A DNA stretch of 64,000 bases from Bradyrhizobium sp. U87765 SZCCT0048 (GCF_018131225.1 NZ_JAFCMM010000004.1:783135-847134); one strand, 5' to 3'; positions 31,216 through 40,089 are shown, counted from the stretch's first letter. Made by a program: numbers and translations. The notes: a model not told the origin generated them from the sequence alone.

Positions 31216-31991
31216 GCTGCGTCCAATTCCTGCAGGGCCTGTCGGTACAGCGCTTCGTTCAGTGGCCGATAGTGCCACTCCATCTGGTTCTCCATGAAGG
31301 AGACGCCTTTGCCCTTGACGGTCTGCAGGACGATGACCTGCGGACCCTCGGTCCGCCGCTGCATCTCCAGGCGGATCGCGTCCGCATCATGTCCGGGAAC
31401 GATACGGATGTCGGCGTCGAAGCCGGCAATGCGCTTGGCTAGCGGGTTCATGGACGCAACCTCGGCCGTATTGCCGAAGCCCTGCAGGCCATTGTGATCG
31501 ACGAGGATCGTCAGGTTCGAGAGGCGATGGTGGCAGGCGAAGACGAAAGCCTCCCAGGTCGATCCTTCCTGCCACTCGCCATCGGAGGTCATGCAGAACA
31601 CATGACCGTCGGTCCGCTTCAGGCGGAAGGCGAGCGCTGTGCCGGAGGCGAGCGAGAGGCCGTGTCCGAGGCTGCCGGTGGCGAAGTCGACCTGCGGCAG
31701 GCCGCGCACGGGGGGGTGTCCTGCCAGCAGTGTCGCGTCGCGATGAAAGGTCTTCAAGTCGTCGTCGGTCAGCAACCCCAGCGACCAAAGGACGGTATAG
31801 AGCGCGCCGGCCGAATGTCCCTTCGACAGGATGAAGCGGTCCGCCGGCTGCATGAATTCATGGAATGTAATCATCATCGCGTCGATGGCCGACAGATTGC
31901 CGCCGATATGACCGACGCCACTGTCATAATGCATTTGCAACAGGCGCTGACGCGCCTGCCGGAAATTGGCTTCGACCAGTCGATTGTTCAT
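31212..31991 (-). CDS. Transketolase, N-terminal (thiamine diphosphate-binding) subunit
   Basis: This 259-residue protein is the first half of a transketolase. It has GHIGGNLSAIDAMM near residue 27, FILSKGHSAGALY near 53, TGSLGHGLSLASG near 105, and the diphosphate-binding motif in the form SDGEWQEGSTWEA with DHNGLQ about 30 residues later, where the usual first Gly is Ser. Together with the downstream subunit it would move two-carbon ketol units between sugars. The start ATG at 31991 is clear, and the stop is shared with the next start. The substrate is unknown. Confidence 0.88.
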   Translation of the reverse strand: MNNRLVEANFRQARQRLLQMHYDSGVGHIGGNLSAIDAMMITFHEFMQPADRFILSKGHSAGALYTVLWSLGLLTDDDLKTFHRDATLLAGHPPVRGLPQVDFATGSLGHGLSLASGTALAFRLKRTDGHVFCMTSDGEWQEGSTWEAFVFACHHRLSNLTILVDHNGLQGFGNTAEVASMNPLAKRIAGFDADIRIVPGHDADAIRLEMQRRTEGPQVIVLQTVKGKGVSFMENQMEWHYRPLNEALYRQALQELDAA

Positions 31992-32138
31992 CCCAAAACC
32001 TCAGATGGTCCCCTCGGGCGGGAACCCGTACCTTTCGCCCCGCAGATGTGGGGCGTTCAAGTCCATTGCTGCGAACACGCCGAGAATGCCAGCACGTGAT
32101 TAGCGGACACTGAAAGCCCGTCTCACCTGCCCCGGCCG

Positions 32139-32876
32139 TCAGGTGCCCCGTTCGGGGGATTGCGCCGATCGCGCGGTCACAAAATGCGACTGAGCCAGCC
32201 AGCGGGTCGGCGCCAGACCTTCCAGAAACGGTTCGACAGCCACAATGGGGCGGATCAATCCTACTGGGATACCAGGAACGAGGAAGTCCCTGGTGGCGAC
32301 GTTCACATCCTGCCAGCCCGCTTGGCGGATCGCCTGTCCCAAGGCCGAAGCCTTGAAGGCCATTTCGTCCGGTTCGAGATGGGCCCATTTGCGGCCGATC
32401 TTCGTTCCGAAAATAAAGGCGCAATACGGATTCATCAGATTGGGTTCGATGAACGCGAGGCCGCCGCCGGGGCGCGTCATGTCACGCAGGATGCGCAGGA
32501 CAGAATCCAGGCGCAGGACGAGATGATGCAGAATGCCGTTGCCGTAGATCAGGTCGAAATCGCCAAAGATCTTCGGATCGTCGTTGAACAGATCGAATTT
32601 CTCGAAGCTCAGATTGGGAGCTTGATGATTGGCGCGGGCCGTCTGCAGGAATGCATCGCTGATGTCGATGCCGACGACCTCCGCCGTGGTGCTGGCCGCG
32701 ACATGTGCCGCGGCTTCGCCTGTGCCGCAGCCGATCTCGAGAATCCGTTTCGCTCCAACTCGTTCCGCCTGGGTCGCGAACCATGAATTGCGGCGAAGAG
32801 CCCTGAAAGGCGTCGATCCGACGGGCGCAAACACCTGATTGAAGCCGCGCTCGTCCTGCAGGCCAATCTTCGACAT
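32139..32876 (-). CDS. Class I SAM-dependent methyltransferase
   Basis: This 245-residue protein has the SAM motif ILEIGCGTGEAAAH near residue 45, followed by VVGIDISDAFL and a GNGILHHL block, as in small-molecule methyltransferases. The frame extends to 33056, but the ATG at 32876 follows two bases after the stop of the next methyltransferase gene, giving tight coupling. Its neighbours suggest that it methylates a sugar or a polysaccharide end (inference). The C-terminal part has hydrophobic stretches but no clear membrane span. Confidence 0.8.
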   Translation of the reverse strand: MSKIGLQDERGFNQVFAPVGSTPFRALRRNSWFATQAERVGAKRILEIGCGTGEAAAHVAASTTAEVVGIDISDAFLQTARANHQAPNLSFEKFDLFNDDPKIFGDFDLIYGNGILHHLVLRLDSVLRILRDMTRPGGGLAFIEPNLMNPYCAFIFGTKIGRKWAHLEPDEMAFKASALGQAIRQAGWQDVNVATRDFLVPGIPVGLIRPIVAVEPFLEGLAPTRWLAQSHFVTARSAQSPERGT

Positions 32877-32878
32877 GA

Positions 32879-33637
32879 TCAAGCCTTTCGCGCCGTCACG
32901 GCATAGCCCAGGGGATCGTTCTTCGATCCCCAGCCGAACACAAGCGAAAGGTGCGCGCACGCCAGCGCGAACACCGCAAACGGCGCCAGCAGCAAGGCAA
33001 AAACACCATTGTACAGCAACGCCCAGCCTTGCTTCGGCTGGAGCAGTCTGGCGCACAATACGATCAGCTTGTTGGCAATAACGGTGATGTCGTTGCCTCG
33101 CTCGATGATCTCGACGTCATTGAAGGCAGAGAACATCGCTGCGAGACGAAATCGCGTGAAGCGGTGAAAGTCGTAAGGCGCGTGATGCACGCGTGCCGCG
33201 AACGGAACCGTCACGAGGCAGACGCCGCCCGGGCGGAGTACGCGATGCATTTCCTGAATGAGCTTGAGGGGATCAACGGCGTGCTCGAGCACTTCGGTAC
33301 AGAGCACCGCATCGTGCGACGCATCCGGAAAAGGGATATTGGCGCCATCGAAGGTGACGATGTCATCGTGCTCGTCCATGCCGAAGGACATCGCCTCGGG
33401 GACATCGATGCCGGTATAGCGGACGCTGGTCGGAAGCAAAGACCGGAAGGGCATTTCGCCGCATCCGACGTCGAGCAGGGCGCCTGATGTGCGGGCGAGT
33501 CGCGGCTTAAGGAAGCGGGTGCAGGTCAGCAACTGCAGGTCAACCGTGAGGCGGATGGCGTTCAGCAGTCGGCCGAACAAACCGTCATGCCTGCGGACGG
33601 GGATCGGCTTGAATTGTTCAACAAAATCGGCAGGCAT
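32879..33637 (-). CDS. Class I methyltransferase with C-terminal membrane segments
   Basis: This 252-residue protein has a methyltransferase_11-type fold: LLDVGCGEMPFRSLLP near residue 54, YTGIDVPEAM near 73, AVLCTEVLEHAVDP near 110 and HRVLRPGGVCLVTVPF near 130. Residues about 205-235 are strongly hydrophobic (LYNGVFALLLAPFAVFALAC, cited in part), so the enzyme may sit at the inner membrane near a lipid-linked sugar. It starts the minus-strand operon, 164 bp from the divergent membrane protein gene. The acceptor is unknown. Confidence 0.8.
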   Translation of the reverse strand: MPADFVEQFKPIPVRRHDGLFGRLLNAIRLTVDLQLLTCTRFLKPRLARTSGALLDVGCGEMPFRSLLPTSVRYTGIDVPEAMSFGMDEHDDIVTFDGANIPFPDASHDAVLCTEVLEHAVDPLKLIQEMHRVLRPGGVCLVTVPFAARVHHAPYDFHRFTRFRLAAMFSAFNDVEIIERGNDITVIANKLIVLCARLLQPKQGWALLYNGVFALLLAPFAVFALACAHLSLVFGWGSKNDPLGYAVTARKA

Positions 33638-33801
33638 TCACGTTCTCGCAGCGCCACTGTCCATTGGCAACAGATGGGCTTCCGGCTCCCGACAGACAGG
33701 GCGGGACGGCCATCCGAGATCGCTGTGGCATGAATCCGGGTCTTAGACTAGAGACTTTGGCCGAATTCGCGGTGCGGCCGGCCGACACAGAGGGACGGGT
33801 T

Positions 33802-35460
33802 GTGAACTATCAGTCGAAGATCAACTCGGATCGGAAGATATGGATGGCGCTGGTATCTTCCACTGCGCTCGACAATCTCGGTCACGGTGTGTGGCGGTTG
33901 CGGTGGGTGGTATTCGCCACCGTATCGGCCGCCATTGTATGGCTGTCGGTGTGGCAGGGAGCCTACAATCTCGATCCCCATCATTGGGGGTTGATGTTGA
34001 GCAACGCGAAGGACTTGCGCGATGGGAGATTGCCGTATCGTGATATTTTTATTCAGTATGGAATTCTGACCACAATTGTTCATGCGCTTGCATTCGACCT
34101 CGCCGGGCAGAATTTGCGCGCGCTGATCCTGTCGACGTCGCTCTTTTATGCGATCGGCCTGATTGGCGTCTACTACATCGGCCTCGCAGTCTTCGAGCGG
34201 CGTTCGCTGGCGTTCTACAGCTACATGTGTTGTGCCGTCGCGCATGGGATCTGCATTTACCCATGGTCGAACTACATTGCCTTTCCGTTTCTGTCGTTCG
34301 GCATCGCGGCCGTTCTGTGGCGCGAGCGTAGTGGCGGTCTCTCCCTCGTCGGCGGCGTCCTGCTGGGGCTTGCGATCCTGGCAAGAGAAGGGCTGCTCGC
34401 GCCAGTGCTCGGCTTTGCGATCTTCGTGACGGCATTGGAAATTCTGGAGAAGCGCAGCCTTGAGCGGGCAGTTCGCCTGGCGATCTTCTGGATCGGGCTG
34501 TCCATTCCGGTCGTGTTGTTCGTTGTCTACCTTCTGGTCTGGAAGCTGTTTCCCTTCTGGTACGAAGCTGCAGTGGTTCTGCCGCGGCTCTACTACGAGT
34601 TCTTCTCCGGGAAAGGATTGCTCGACGGGCCGCTGTCGCTGGTGAGTTACTTTCGTGACGGTGTCCGCACATTCAACGTCCGCGCGATTTTCTTCGGCCT
34701 CGTTCTGATATCCGCCGGTGTGGTGTTCGCGCGCTGCGGGGTCTATCGATCCATTCGGGAGCAGAAGCCGGCGCTTGCGCTTGCAGCCATGACGCTCCTC
34801 CTGATCAGTGCTGCGCTTCATCTCGCCGAGGTGTTCCGGCTTGTGACGAGCGTGGCCGTCGGAACAGTGCTGCTGTTCTATTTCGCGTCAAAGCTCAGGG
34901 TCGAGGGTTTGATGTTCTGGGGAATGCTGGCCGGCATGGTGGTGTCCTGGCATTCTCCGATCAACGGCAACTACTACTATCCTTCCATGGAGCAGCTGGC
35001 GGCCACAAGCACCGGCAGTCGTCCGGCCATCTTCTCCGGTCAGCGGTGGCCGAAGGAAGCCTTCGACTATTATGAGGCTTTCGCAGCGCGCCTGACGTCG
35101 CTTCAGGACGCGTCCTGTGGTCTCAGGTATTTTCACAACGATACGAAGGATGCATTCCTCGCGACGTTGAATCCTTTCGCGCAATATCAGCTGGCGCCAT
35201 TCGGTCGGGCCGCCTTTGACGATCTTCCATTGTGGCGGTGGAGCCGGATTCTGCGGCCGGACTACGACGTCGACCACAAGATCTCGGTGGACCGCGACAT
35301 TGTTCTGTTCCAGACGGTCAAGCCGGAAGACGTCGAAACGTATCGGCCGCCCTCGGGCTATGTTGTCGCGAGCCGCAGGCAAATGCCGAGGTCCCACTTC
35401 TTCCCGGAAGGCAATTTCCTGTTCGTGGTCATTCCGGAAGCGTGCGGAAAGGCGCTCTGA
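33802..35460 (+). CDS. Polytopic membrane protein, possible GT-C type glycosyltransferase
   Basis: This protein of about 552 residues has a block of some 10-12 hydrophobic segments (residues about 40-410) followed by a soluble C-terminal part of about 140 residues. The first external loop reads YNLDPHHWGLMLSNA, and a later part has DGRLPYRDIFIQYG. Such acidic first loops are typical of GT-C (ArnT-like) enzymes that use lipid-linked sugars in the periplasm. This assignment rests on topology and loop pattern only. The GTG at 33802 has AGGGA seven bases upstream; an ATG at 33730 is an alternative. The base composition is visibly more AT-rich than the surroundings, with runs such as gatatttttattcag near 34040. 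Confidence 0.6.
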   Translation: MNYQSKINSDRKIWMALVSSTALDNLGHGVWRLRWVVFATVSAAIVWLSVWQGAYNLDPHHWGLMLSNAKDLRDGRLPYRDIFIQYGILTTIVHALAFDLAGQNLRALILSTSLFYAIGLIGVYYIGLAVFERRSLAFYSYMCCAVAHGICIYPWSNYIAFPFLSFGIAAVLWRERSGGLSLVGGVLLGLAILAREGLLAPVLGFAIFVTALEILEKRSLERAVRLAIFWIGLSIPVVLFVVYLLVWKLFPFWYEAAVVLPRLYYEFFSGKGLLDGPLSLVSYFRDGVRTFNVRAIFFGLVLISAGVVFARCGVYRSIREQKPALALAAMTLLLISAALHLAEVFRLVTSVAVGTVLLFYFASKLRVEGLMFWGMLAGMVVSWHSPINGNYYYPSMEQLAATSTGSRPAIFSGQRWPKEAFDYYEAFAARLTSLQDASCGLRYFHNDTKDAFLATLNPFAQYQLAPFGRAAFDDLPLWRWSRILRPDYDVDHKISVDRDIVLFQTVKPEDVETYRPPSGYVVASRRQMPRSHFFPEGNFLFVVIPEACGKAL

Positions 35461-35472
35461 AAGTCGGTCGTC

Positions 35473-36456
35473 TCACGCTTTCGCGGCCATCGCGCGCAAT
35501 GTCAGGTTCGCGCGCCGCACCCGCTCGCGGTGGGCGGTGTAGAGGCCGCTGGCGATGATCACGGCGGCGCCGACGAAGGTCCAGCCGTCGGGCACGTCGC
35601 CGAACACCGCATAGCCGAGCAGCGTCGCCCAGATCGGCTGGGTGTAGCTGAACAGCGCGAGCACCGAGGCATCGCCATAACGATACGCCAGCACCACCAG
35701 CCAGTGGCCGGAGGTCGCGGCGATGCCGAGGGCCGCCGCGATGGCAAGCTCCCAGGCGGTCGGTTGCATCCACACGAACGGCAGCATGATGGACAGCAGT
35801 ACGAAGCCAACGATGGCGGAGTAGGCCATCGTGGTCACCGGTGCGTCACGGCCGGCGATCTTGCGTGTCGTCACCAGCGAGACCGCCCAGCACAGCGCCG
35901 ACGTGATCGCCAGCAGCGCCGCGGGGTGGAATGCGCTGGTGCCCGGCCGCACCACGATGATGACGCCGACGAGGCCGGTGATGGTGGCGAGCCAGCGCCG
36001 CAGACCGACCACCTCGCCAAGGACAAAGATCGACAGCACCGTGACGAAGATCGGAGACACAAAGCTCGTCGTCGTGGCTTCCGCGATCGGCAGAAAGCGC
36101 AGCGCCGAGATGAACAGCAGCGACGAGCCGACCAGCGTGAGACCGCGCAGCACCTGCATGCCGGGCCGCGCGGTGCGCATCGCCTGGCGCGGCGAGGCGG
36201 CGAGCACGACCGGCAGCATCAGCAGTGTGAACATCAGGTAGCGCAGCCAGCCGATCTCGACCGCGGGCAACCGCAGCGCGAGATATTTCGCCATCGTGTC
36301 CGAAGAGGAGAGGAAGATCGTCGATGTCAGCACCAGCAGGATGCCGCGGAGCGGGCGGTCGACCGGTGTCGTCGGGCCCGGATGCGCCTCGGCTTCGACC
36401 TGGCCGACATCGGCTTCGATGGACGCTGTCGCGCGAGGCTCTGGCGGCGTCGCCAC
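35473..36456 (-). CDS. DMT superfamily (EamA) transporter
   Basis: This protein of about 327 residues has ten hydrophobic segments in two EamA repeats, with TIFLSSSDTMAKYLA opening the first and SALCWAVSLVTTRKIAG opening the second. EamA carriers export amino acids, nucleotide sugars or other small metabolites across the inner membrane. The frame is open to 36762, but the extra N-terminus is Arg/Ala/Pro-rich with no family similarity. The GTG at 36456 gives a normal length, though no good Shine-Dalgarno is seen, so the start is uncertain. It converges on the membrane protein at 33802, with a 12-bp gap. Confidence 0.8.
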   Translation of the reverse strand: MATPPEPRATASIEADVGQVEAEAHPGPTTPVDRPLRGILLVLTSTIFLSSSDTMAKYLALRLPAVEIGWLRYLMFTLLMLPVVLAASPRQAMRTARPGMQVLRGLTLVGSSLLFISALRFLPIAEATTTSFVSPIFVTVLSIFVLGEVVGLRRWLATITGLVGVIIVVRPGTSAFHPAALLAITSALCWAVSLVTTRKIAGRDAPVTTMAYSAIVGFVLLSIMLPFVWMQPTAWELAIAAALGIAATSGHWLVVLAYRYGDASVLALFSYTQPIWATLLGYAVFGDVPDGWTFVGAAVIIASGLYTAHRERVRRANLTLRAMAAKA

Positions 36457-37094
36457 GGGGCGGAGGGGCAATGCGATCTCTGTCGGGCTGGCCGCCGATT
36501 CGGCTGATCTCGTTGCGTCAGCCCTCCCATGCTTCGCAGGCCCTCGCAACCAGAACCCGGGCGAAACAAGGGATTCTGAGGGCTGCCATGCCGTCGGCGC
36601 GGAGCTGATGGCGATATGCAATGCGGCTTCCCGGCTTCGTGCGCCGCGCTCCCCGCATGATGGGTTTGGCATGCCTGCGCATGGTTGTTTGCGGCGCAGC
36701 GCGAGCGGCGGCTGGAACCGCGTCACCGCACGAGATGTCCGCGGCGCGGCAACGGAAGGCATCGTCGGATCGGTTGACGGATGCGGCCCGCGGGCCTGCG
36801 GCGATCGGGCGCTTGGTATTACCCAATTGTAACAATCACGAGCTAATTCAAAGGGCTAGGATCTGAGGCCCGGGAGCGTGACCCTGCGGTCAAAGGTCAC
36901 GTCCCGGGTTTGGATTGCAAGGTGCCGGCTTTCGCGCCATAGAACGGGGCCTGCGTTCGAGGGGGATGCTGACCGGTTCCCATCGGTGGTGCGAGCGGAG
37001 GATGCGGGCGGTTGGCATATTTCGTGCTGTGCGGTTCCGATAGATGATCGTGCCGGCGCGAATGACGGCGAGACATTTTTGATTGTGATGCGGA
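36457..37094. other. Long intergenic stretch between DMT carrier and TerB-like gene
   Basis: The extent depends on the DMT start (638 bases, or 332 if the longest frame is used). It holds an AT-rich patch at about 36818-36862 (ATTACCCAATTGTAACAATC) that is a likely promoter region. No convincing gene is seen; the frames here are out of character for codon use. Confidence 0.4.
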
Positions 37095-37574
37095 ATGCTC
37101 GATAAACTGCGCCAGTTCATTTCCGATGTGATCTCTCCCGCCGGCGAGACGCATCGCCATTTCGACGAGACGGATTTTCGTCTCGCGGCGACGGCCCTTC
37201 TGATCCACGTGATTTCGATCGATGGTGCGCCGTCGGACGCGGAGAAGAAGAAGCTGCACAGCCTGCTGGAGTATCGCTTCCAGCTCGACCCGGGCACCGC
37301 TGATCTGCTGATCGCGGACGCGACGCTGGTCGAAGGCGAGGCGGTCGACCTCTATCACTTCACCAGCATCATCATGCGCTCGGTCAATGAAGAAGGCCGG
37401 CTGCGCATCATCGAGATGATGTGGGAGCTGGTCTATGCTGACGGCCATGTCAGCGAGTTCGAAGAAAATGTTGTCTGGCGGGCCGCCGATCTGCTCGGCA
37501 TCTCGTCGCGCGATCGCATCAATCTCAAGCATCGGGTGGCAGAAGGCCGGTTGACGCCCGACGCTGCCACCTGA
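37095..37574 (+). CDS. TerB family protein
   Basis: This 159-residue acidic, all-helical protein of the tellurite-resistance TerB type (COG4103-like) has two repeats: LIHVISIDGAPSDAEKKKLHSLL (cited in part) near residue 37 and ELVYADGHVSEFEENVVWRAADLLG near 110. The second has an EF-hand-like acidic loop (ADGHVSEFE). In the Ter system TerB binds Ca2+, but lone members like this are common in Hyphomicrobiales without other ter genes and have no proven role. None of terA, terC, terD or terE is in the window. Confidence 0.83.
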   Translation: MLDKLRQFISDVISPAGETHRHFDETDFRLAATALLIHVISIDGAPSDAEKKKLHSLLEYRFQLDPGTADLLIADATLVEGEAVDLYHFTSIIMRSVNEEGRLRIIEMMWELVYADGHVSEFEENVVWRAADLLGISSRDRINLKHRVAEGRLTPDAAT

Positions 37575-37644
37575 ATGCTGCGACGCTTCGTTGTCCTGAC
37601 GTCCCATCTCGCGCCCTCAATCCCGTGAGTATCGAAGAGCTGTG

Positions 37645-38421
37645 ATGGCCGAACGTGTGACCCTGATTACCGGTGCGTCGACGGGTATCGGCGTAGAGCT
37701 GGCGCGCATCTTCGCGGCCAACGACCATCGGGTCGTGCTGGTCGCGCGCCGGGCCGACCGGCTGAGCGCGCTGGCCGACGAGATCGTCAATGGCGGCGGC
37801 GCCCCGCCGATCGTGATCGCGTGCGATCTCGAGCGCGCCGATTCCTGCGACATCATCGCGGGTGCGCTGGCGGCACAGAACGTCGAAGTGGAATTCGTCG
37901 TCAACAACGCCGGTTTTGGCCTGCTCGGCGATGCCTGCACCCTCGATCGCGGCCAGCAGATCGGCATGATCGATGTCAACGTGCGCGCGCTGACCGACCT
38001 GTCGCTGCGGTTCTCCGACAGCATCATTCGTCACGGCGGGGGCATTCTGAATGTGGCCTCGATCGCCGGCTATCTGCCGGGGCCGTGTATGGCGGTGTAC
38101 TACGCCAGCAAGGCCTATGTGCTGTCGTTCACCGAGGCGCTGCACCAGGAGTTGCGGCCGAAGGGGGTGCGGGTCACCGCCCTTTGCCCCGGCCCGGTGC
38201 CGACCGAATTCCAGGGCCGGGCGGGCGTCCAGCCCGGGTTCGACTCGCGCCTGCTGAACATGTCCGCCACCAAGGTCGCGCTGGCTGGCTACCGCGGCCT
38301 GATGGCGGGAAAACGCGTGGTGCTGCCGGGCTTTGCGATGAAGATCATCCCCCTGCTGCTGCGCCTTGCGCCGCGCCCGATCGTGCTCGGCGCAGCGAGC
38401 CGAATCCAGAGCAAGCGGTAA
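37645..38421 (+). CDS. Short-chain dehydrogenase/reductase
   Basis: This 258-residue classical SDR has the cofactor motif TGASTGIG (9-16), VNNAGFG near 86, the catalytic Ser139 and the YYASK motif (Tyr152, Lys156), and CPGPVPTEF near 175. ARRADRL after the second strand suggests preference for NADP(H). The C-terminal part has a hydrophobic stretch (IIPLLLRLAPRPIVLG) that may touch the membrane. The substrate is unknown. The ATG at 37645 follows GAAGAG, with a GTG three bases before it. It is 70 bp downstream of the TerB-like gene on the same strand and may share its transcript. Confidence 0.88.
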   Translation: MAERVTLITGASTGIGVELARIFAANDHRVVLVARRADRLSALADEIVNGGGAPPIVIACDLERADSCDIIAGALAAQNVEVEFVVNNAGFGLLGDACTLDRGQQIGMIDVNVRALTDLSLRFSDSIIRHGGGILNVASIAGYLPGPCMAVYYASKAYVLSFTEALHQELRPKGVRVTALCPGPVPTEFQGRAGVQPGFDSRLLNMSATKVALAGYRGLMAGKRVVLPGFAMKIIPLLLRLAPRPIVLGAASRIQSKR

Positions 38422-38554
38422 CGGCGTCCTGCATCCGCTGGGCAGGGCCACGGCCTCGCCTCATTTGCGGGCAGCTGCTGCCCAATAAAAACATTCCATC
38501 TTTGGTAAGAAATTGAGTAGTAATCTGAACAGGTTTCGACTTTAGAAGAAAATC

Positions 38555-39364
38555 ATGTCGTCGCAGGCTGATCGCAGCAAGGCGCCCGTCGTTCCCCGGT
38601 TTGACGACCGCGCGCTCCCGACCGGTTCTTCGCACCCCCTGCGACCCATTCTTGTCATCCTCCATCAGGAAACCTCGACGCCCGGCCGGGTCGGCAACGC
38701 CCTGCGCGCGCTCGGTTACCCGCTCGACATTCGCCGCCCCCGCTTCGGCGACAGGCTGCCCGAAACGCTGGACGATCACGCCGGTGCCGTGATGTTCGGC
38801 GGACCGATGAGTGCCAACGACACCGACGATTTCATCCGTCTGGAGACCGACTGGCTCGCCGTCCCGCTGCGCGAGCGGCGGCCGTTCCTCGGCATCTGCC
38901 TTGGTGCCCAGATGCTGGCGCGCCAGCTCGGCGCCCGGGTTGCGTTTCACCCGCAGGGGCGGGTCGAGGTCGGCTATTATCCCATCCGTCCCACCGCGGC
39001 CGGGCGGGCCCTGTGCGCCCACTGGCCGAAGGAGGTCTACCAATGGCACCGCGAGGGCTTCGACCTTCCGGCGGGCTGTGACCTGCTGGCCGAGGGCGAC
39101 GACTTTCCGGTGCAGGCGTTCCGGGTCGAGAACTGCTTCGCGTTCCAGTTCCACCCCGATGTCACCACCGCAATGATGCACCGCTGGACCACCCGCGGGC
39201 ATGAGCGCCTGGCGATGCCGGGGGCCCGGCTGCGCACCGATCACTTTGCCTGGCGCGCGGTGTATGACGTTGCCGAACGGGCATGGCTTGACCGGTTCCT
39301 CGGCTGCTGGCTCCTCCGCGACAGCCAGGCCGCCGCCGCGCCGCTGCTGGTCGCGGCGGAGTAA
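38555..39364 (+). CDS. Class I glutamine amidotransferase-like protein
   Basis: This 269-residue protein has the triad-type amidotransferase fold: the nucleophile Cys115 in FLGICLGAQML, His200 in FQFHPD with an Asp in place of the usual Glu after Pro, and an FGGPMSAND loop near residue 81. Related lone domains are annotated as GMP synthase-like glutamine amidotransferases, but no ATP-pyrophosphatase partner is adjacent. It may hydrolyse gamma-glutamyl compounds such as gamma-glutamyl polyamines. The ATG at 38555 follows an AT-rich region (38481-38554) that probably holds the promoter. Confidence 0.82.
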   Translation: MSSQADRSKAPVVPRFDDRALPTGSSHPLRPILVILHQETSTPGRVGNALRALGYPLDIRRPRFGDRLPETLDDHAGAVMFGGPMSANDTDDFIRLETDWLAVPLRERRPFLGICLGAQMLARQLGARVAFHPQGRVEVGYYPIRPTAAGRALCAHWPKEVYQWHREGFDLPAGCDLLAEGDDFPVQAFRVENCFAFQFHPDVTTAMMHRWTTRGHERLAMPGARLRTDHFAWRAVYDVAERAWLDRFLGCWLLRDSQAAAAPLLVAAE

Positions 39365-39373
39365 GCCGACAGC

Positions 39374-39390
39374 GCCGCGCGAGGCGCGGC
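39374..39390 (+). terminator. Hairpin after the glutamine amidotransferase gene
   Basis: GCCGCGC-gag-GCGCGGC lies ten bases after the stop at 39364. The 17 bases are identical to the inner hairpin at 16855-16871. Confidence 0.5.
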
Positions 39391-39435
39391 CCACCGGTCG
39401 AATTGTGGTGATGTCATCAGGCTTGTCGGGGCGGG

Positions 39436-39511
39436 TGGTGGAGCCGAGGGGAATCGAACCCCTGACCTCCTCATTGCGAACGAGGCGCTCTCCCAGCTGA
39501 GCTACGGCCCC
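39436..39511 (-). tRNA. tRNA-Ala (anticodon CGC)
   Basis: The minus strand folds into a 76-base cloverleaf: acceptor GGGGCCG with CGGCTCC, D-stem GCTC/GAGC, anticodon stem CCTCG/TGAGG with loop TTCGCAA (anticodon CGC, reading GCG), T-arm AGGGG-TTCGATT-CCCCT, and an encoded ACCA end at 39436-39439. Confidence 0.97.
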
Positions 39512-39795
39512 CCGCGCCGCGGCGCCATGGGCACCGCGAACAAGCGCGCCATTTACAGTCCGTGCCCGGGCCAAGTCAATGGTATGGATCGCTCTCCCGG
39601 CGATTGTTTTCGCGACCGTTTTCGCTCGCGATTCGCAAGCGCCTCCCTTGTTCCTGCGGAGGCGAACCGGTAGTTTTGCGGCGCAAGCGGCCGCCCCTGT
39701 TCCGTCGGAGCGCGAGCGCGGCCAGGGCGGTGATGAACTGCCTCTGAAACATCATTTTTCCCGTCAGCGACCCGCACCGCGAGCCAGATCATTCC
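39512..39795. other. Gap between tRNA-Ala and yggT
   Basis: These 284 bases probably hold the tRNA-Ala promoter (minus strand) and the yggT promoter (plus strand). A frame opening at 39579 with a hydrophobic start runs into yggT in another frame and is not believed to be a gene. Confidence 0.4.
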
Positions 39796-40086
39796 ATGCG
39801 CGCCATCCTCGACGTTATCCTGATCGCTCTCAATCTCTATGTCTGGCTGTTGATCGCGGCTGCGATCATGTCGTGGCTGCTGGCCTTCAATGTCGTGAAC
39901 GGGCGCAATCAGTTCGTCGCGTCGATCGGCGACTTCCTCTATCGCATCACCGAGCCGGTGCTGCGTCCGATTCGGAACCGTCTACCGAATCTCGGTGGCC
40001 TCGACATCTCGCCGATCATCCTGATTTTGATCATCACACTCATCCAGCGTGTGATCAGCTATTATATCTATCCCAACGTGTTCTGA
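39796..40086 (+). CDS. YggT family membrane protein
   Basis: This 96-residue protein has two membrane segments (about residues 5-30 and 69-92) and the YggT hallmarks YVWLLIAAAIMSWLLAFNVVN (cited in part) near 15 and RITEPVLRPIRNRLPNLGGLDISPI near 50. YggT proteins are linked to cell-shape and osmotic-stress functions, and in some bacteria lie near division genes. The exact activity is unknown. It is followed after three bases by the DUF167 gene and then folD, so this is one operon. Confidence 0.9.
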   Translation: MRAILDVILIALNLYVWLLIAAAIMSWLLAFNVVNGRNQFVASIGDFLYRITEPVLRPIRNRLPNLGGLDISPIILILIITLIQRVISYYIYPNVF

Positions 40087-40089
40087 CGC

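Noticed and set aside
36621..37094. Short frames in the gap before the TerB-like gene
   Set aside because: Short, overlapping on both strands, no ribosome site, and no recognisable domain.
37095..37574. Tellurite-resistance (ter) operon
   Set aside because: Only one TerB-like gene is present. No terA, terC, terD or terE is in the window, so a working Ter system is not supported here.
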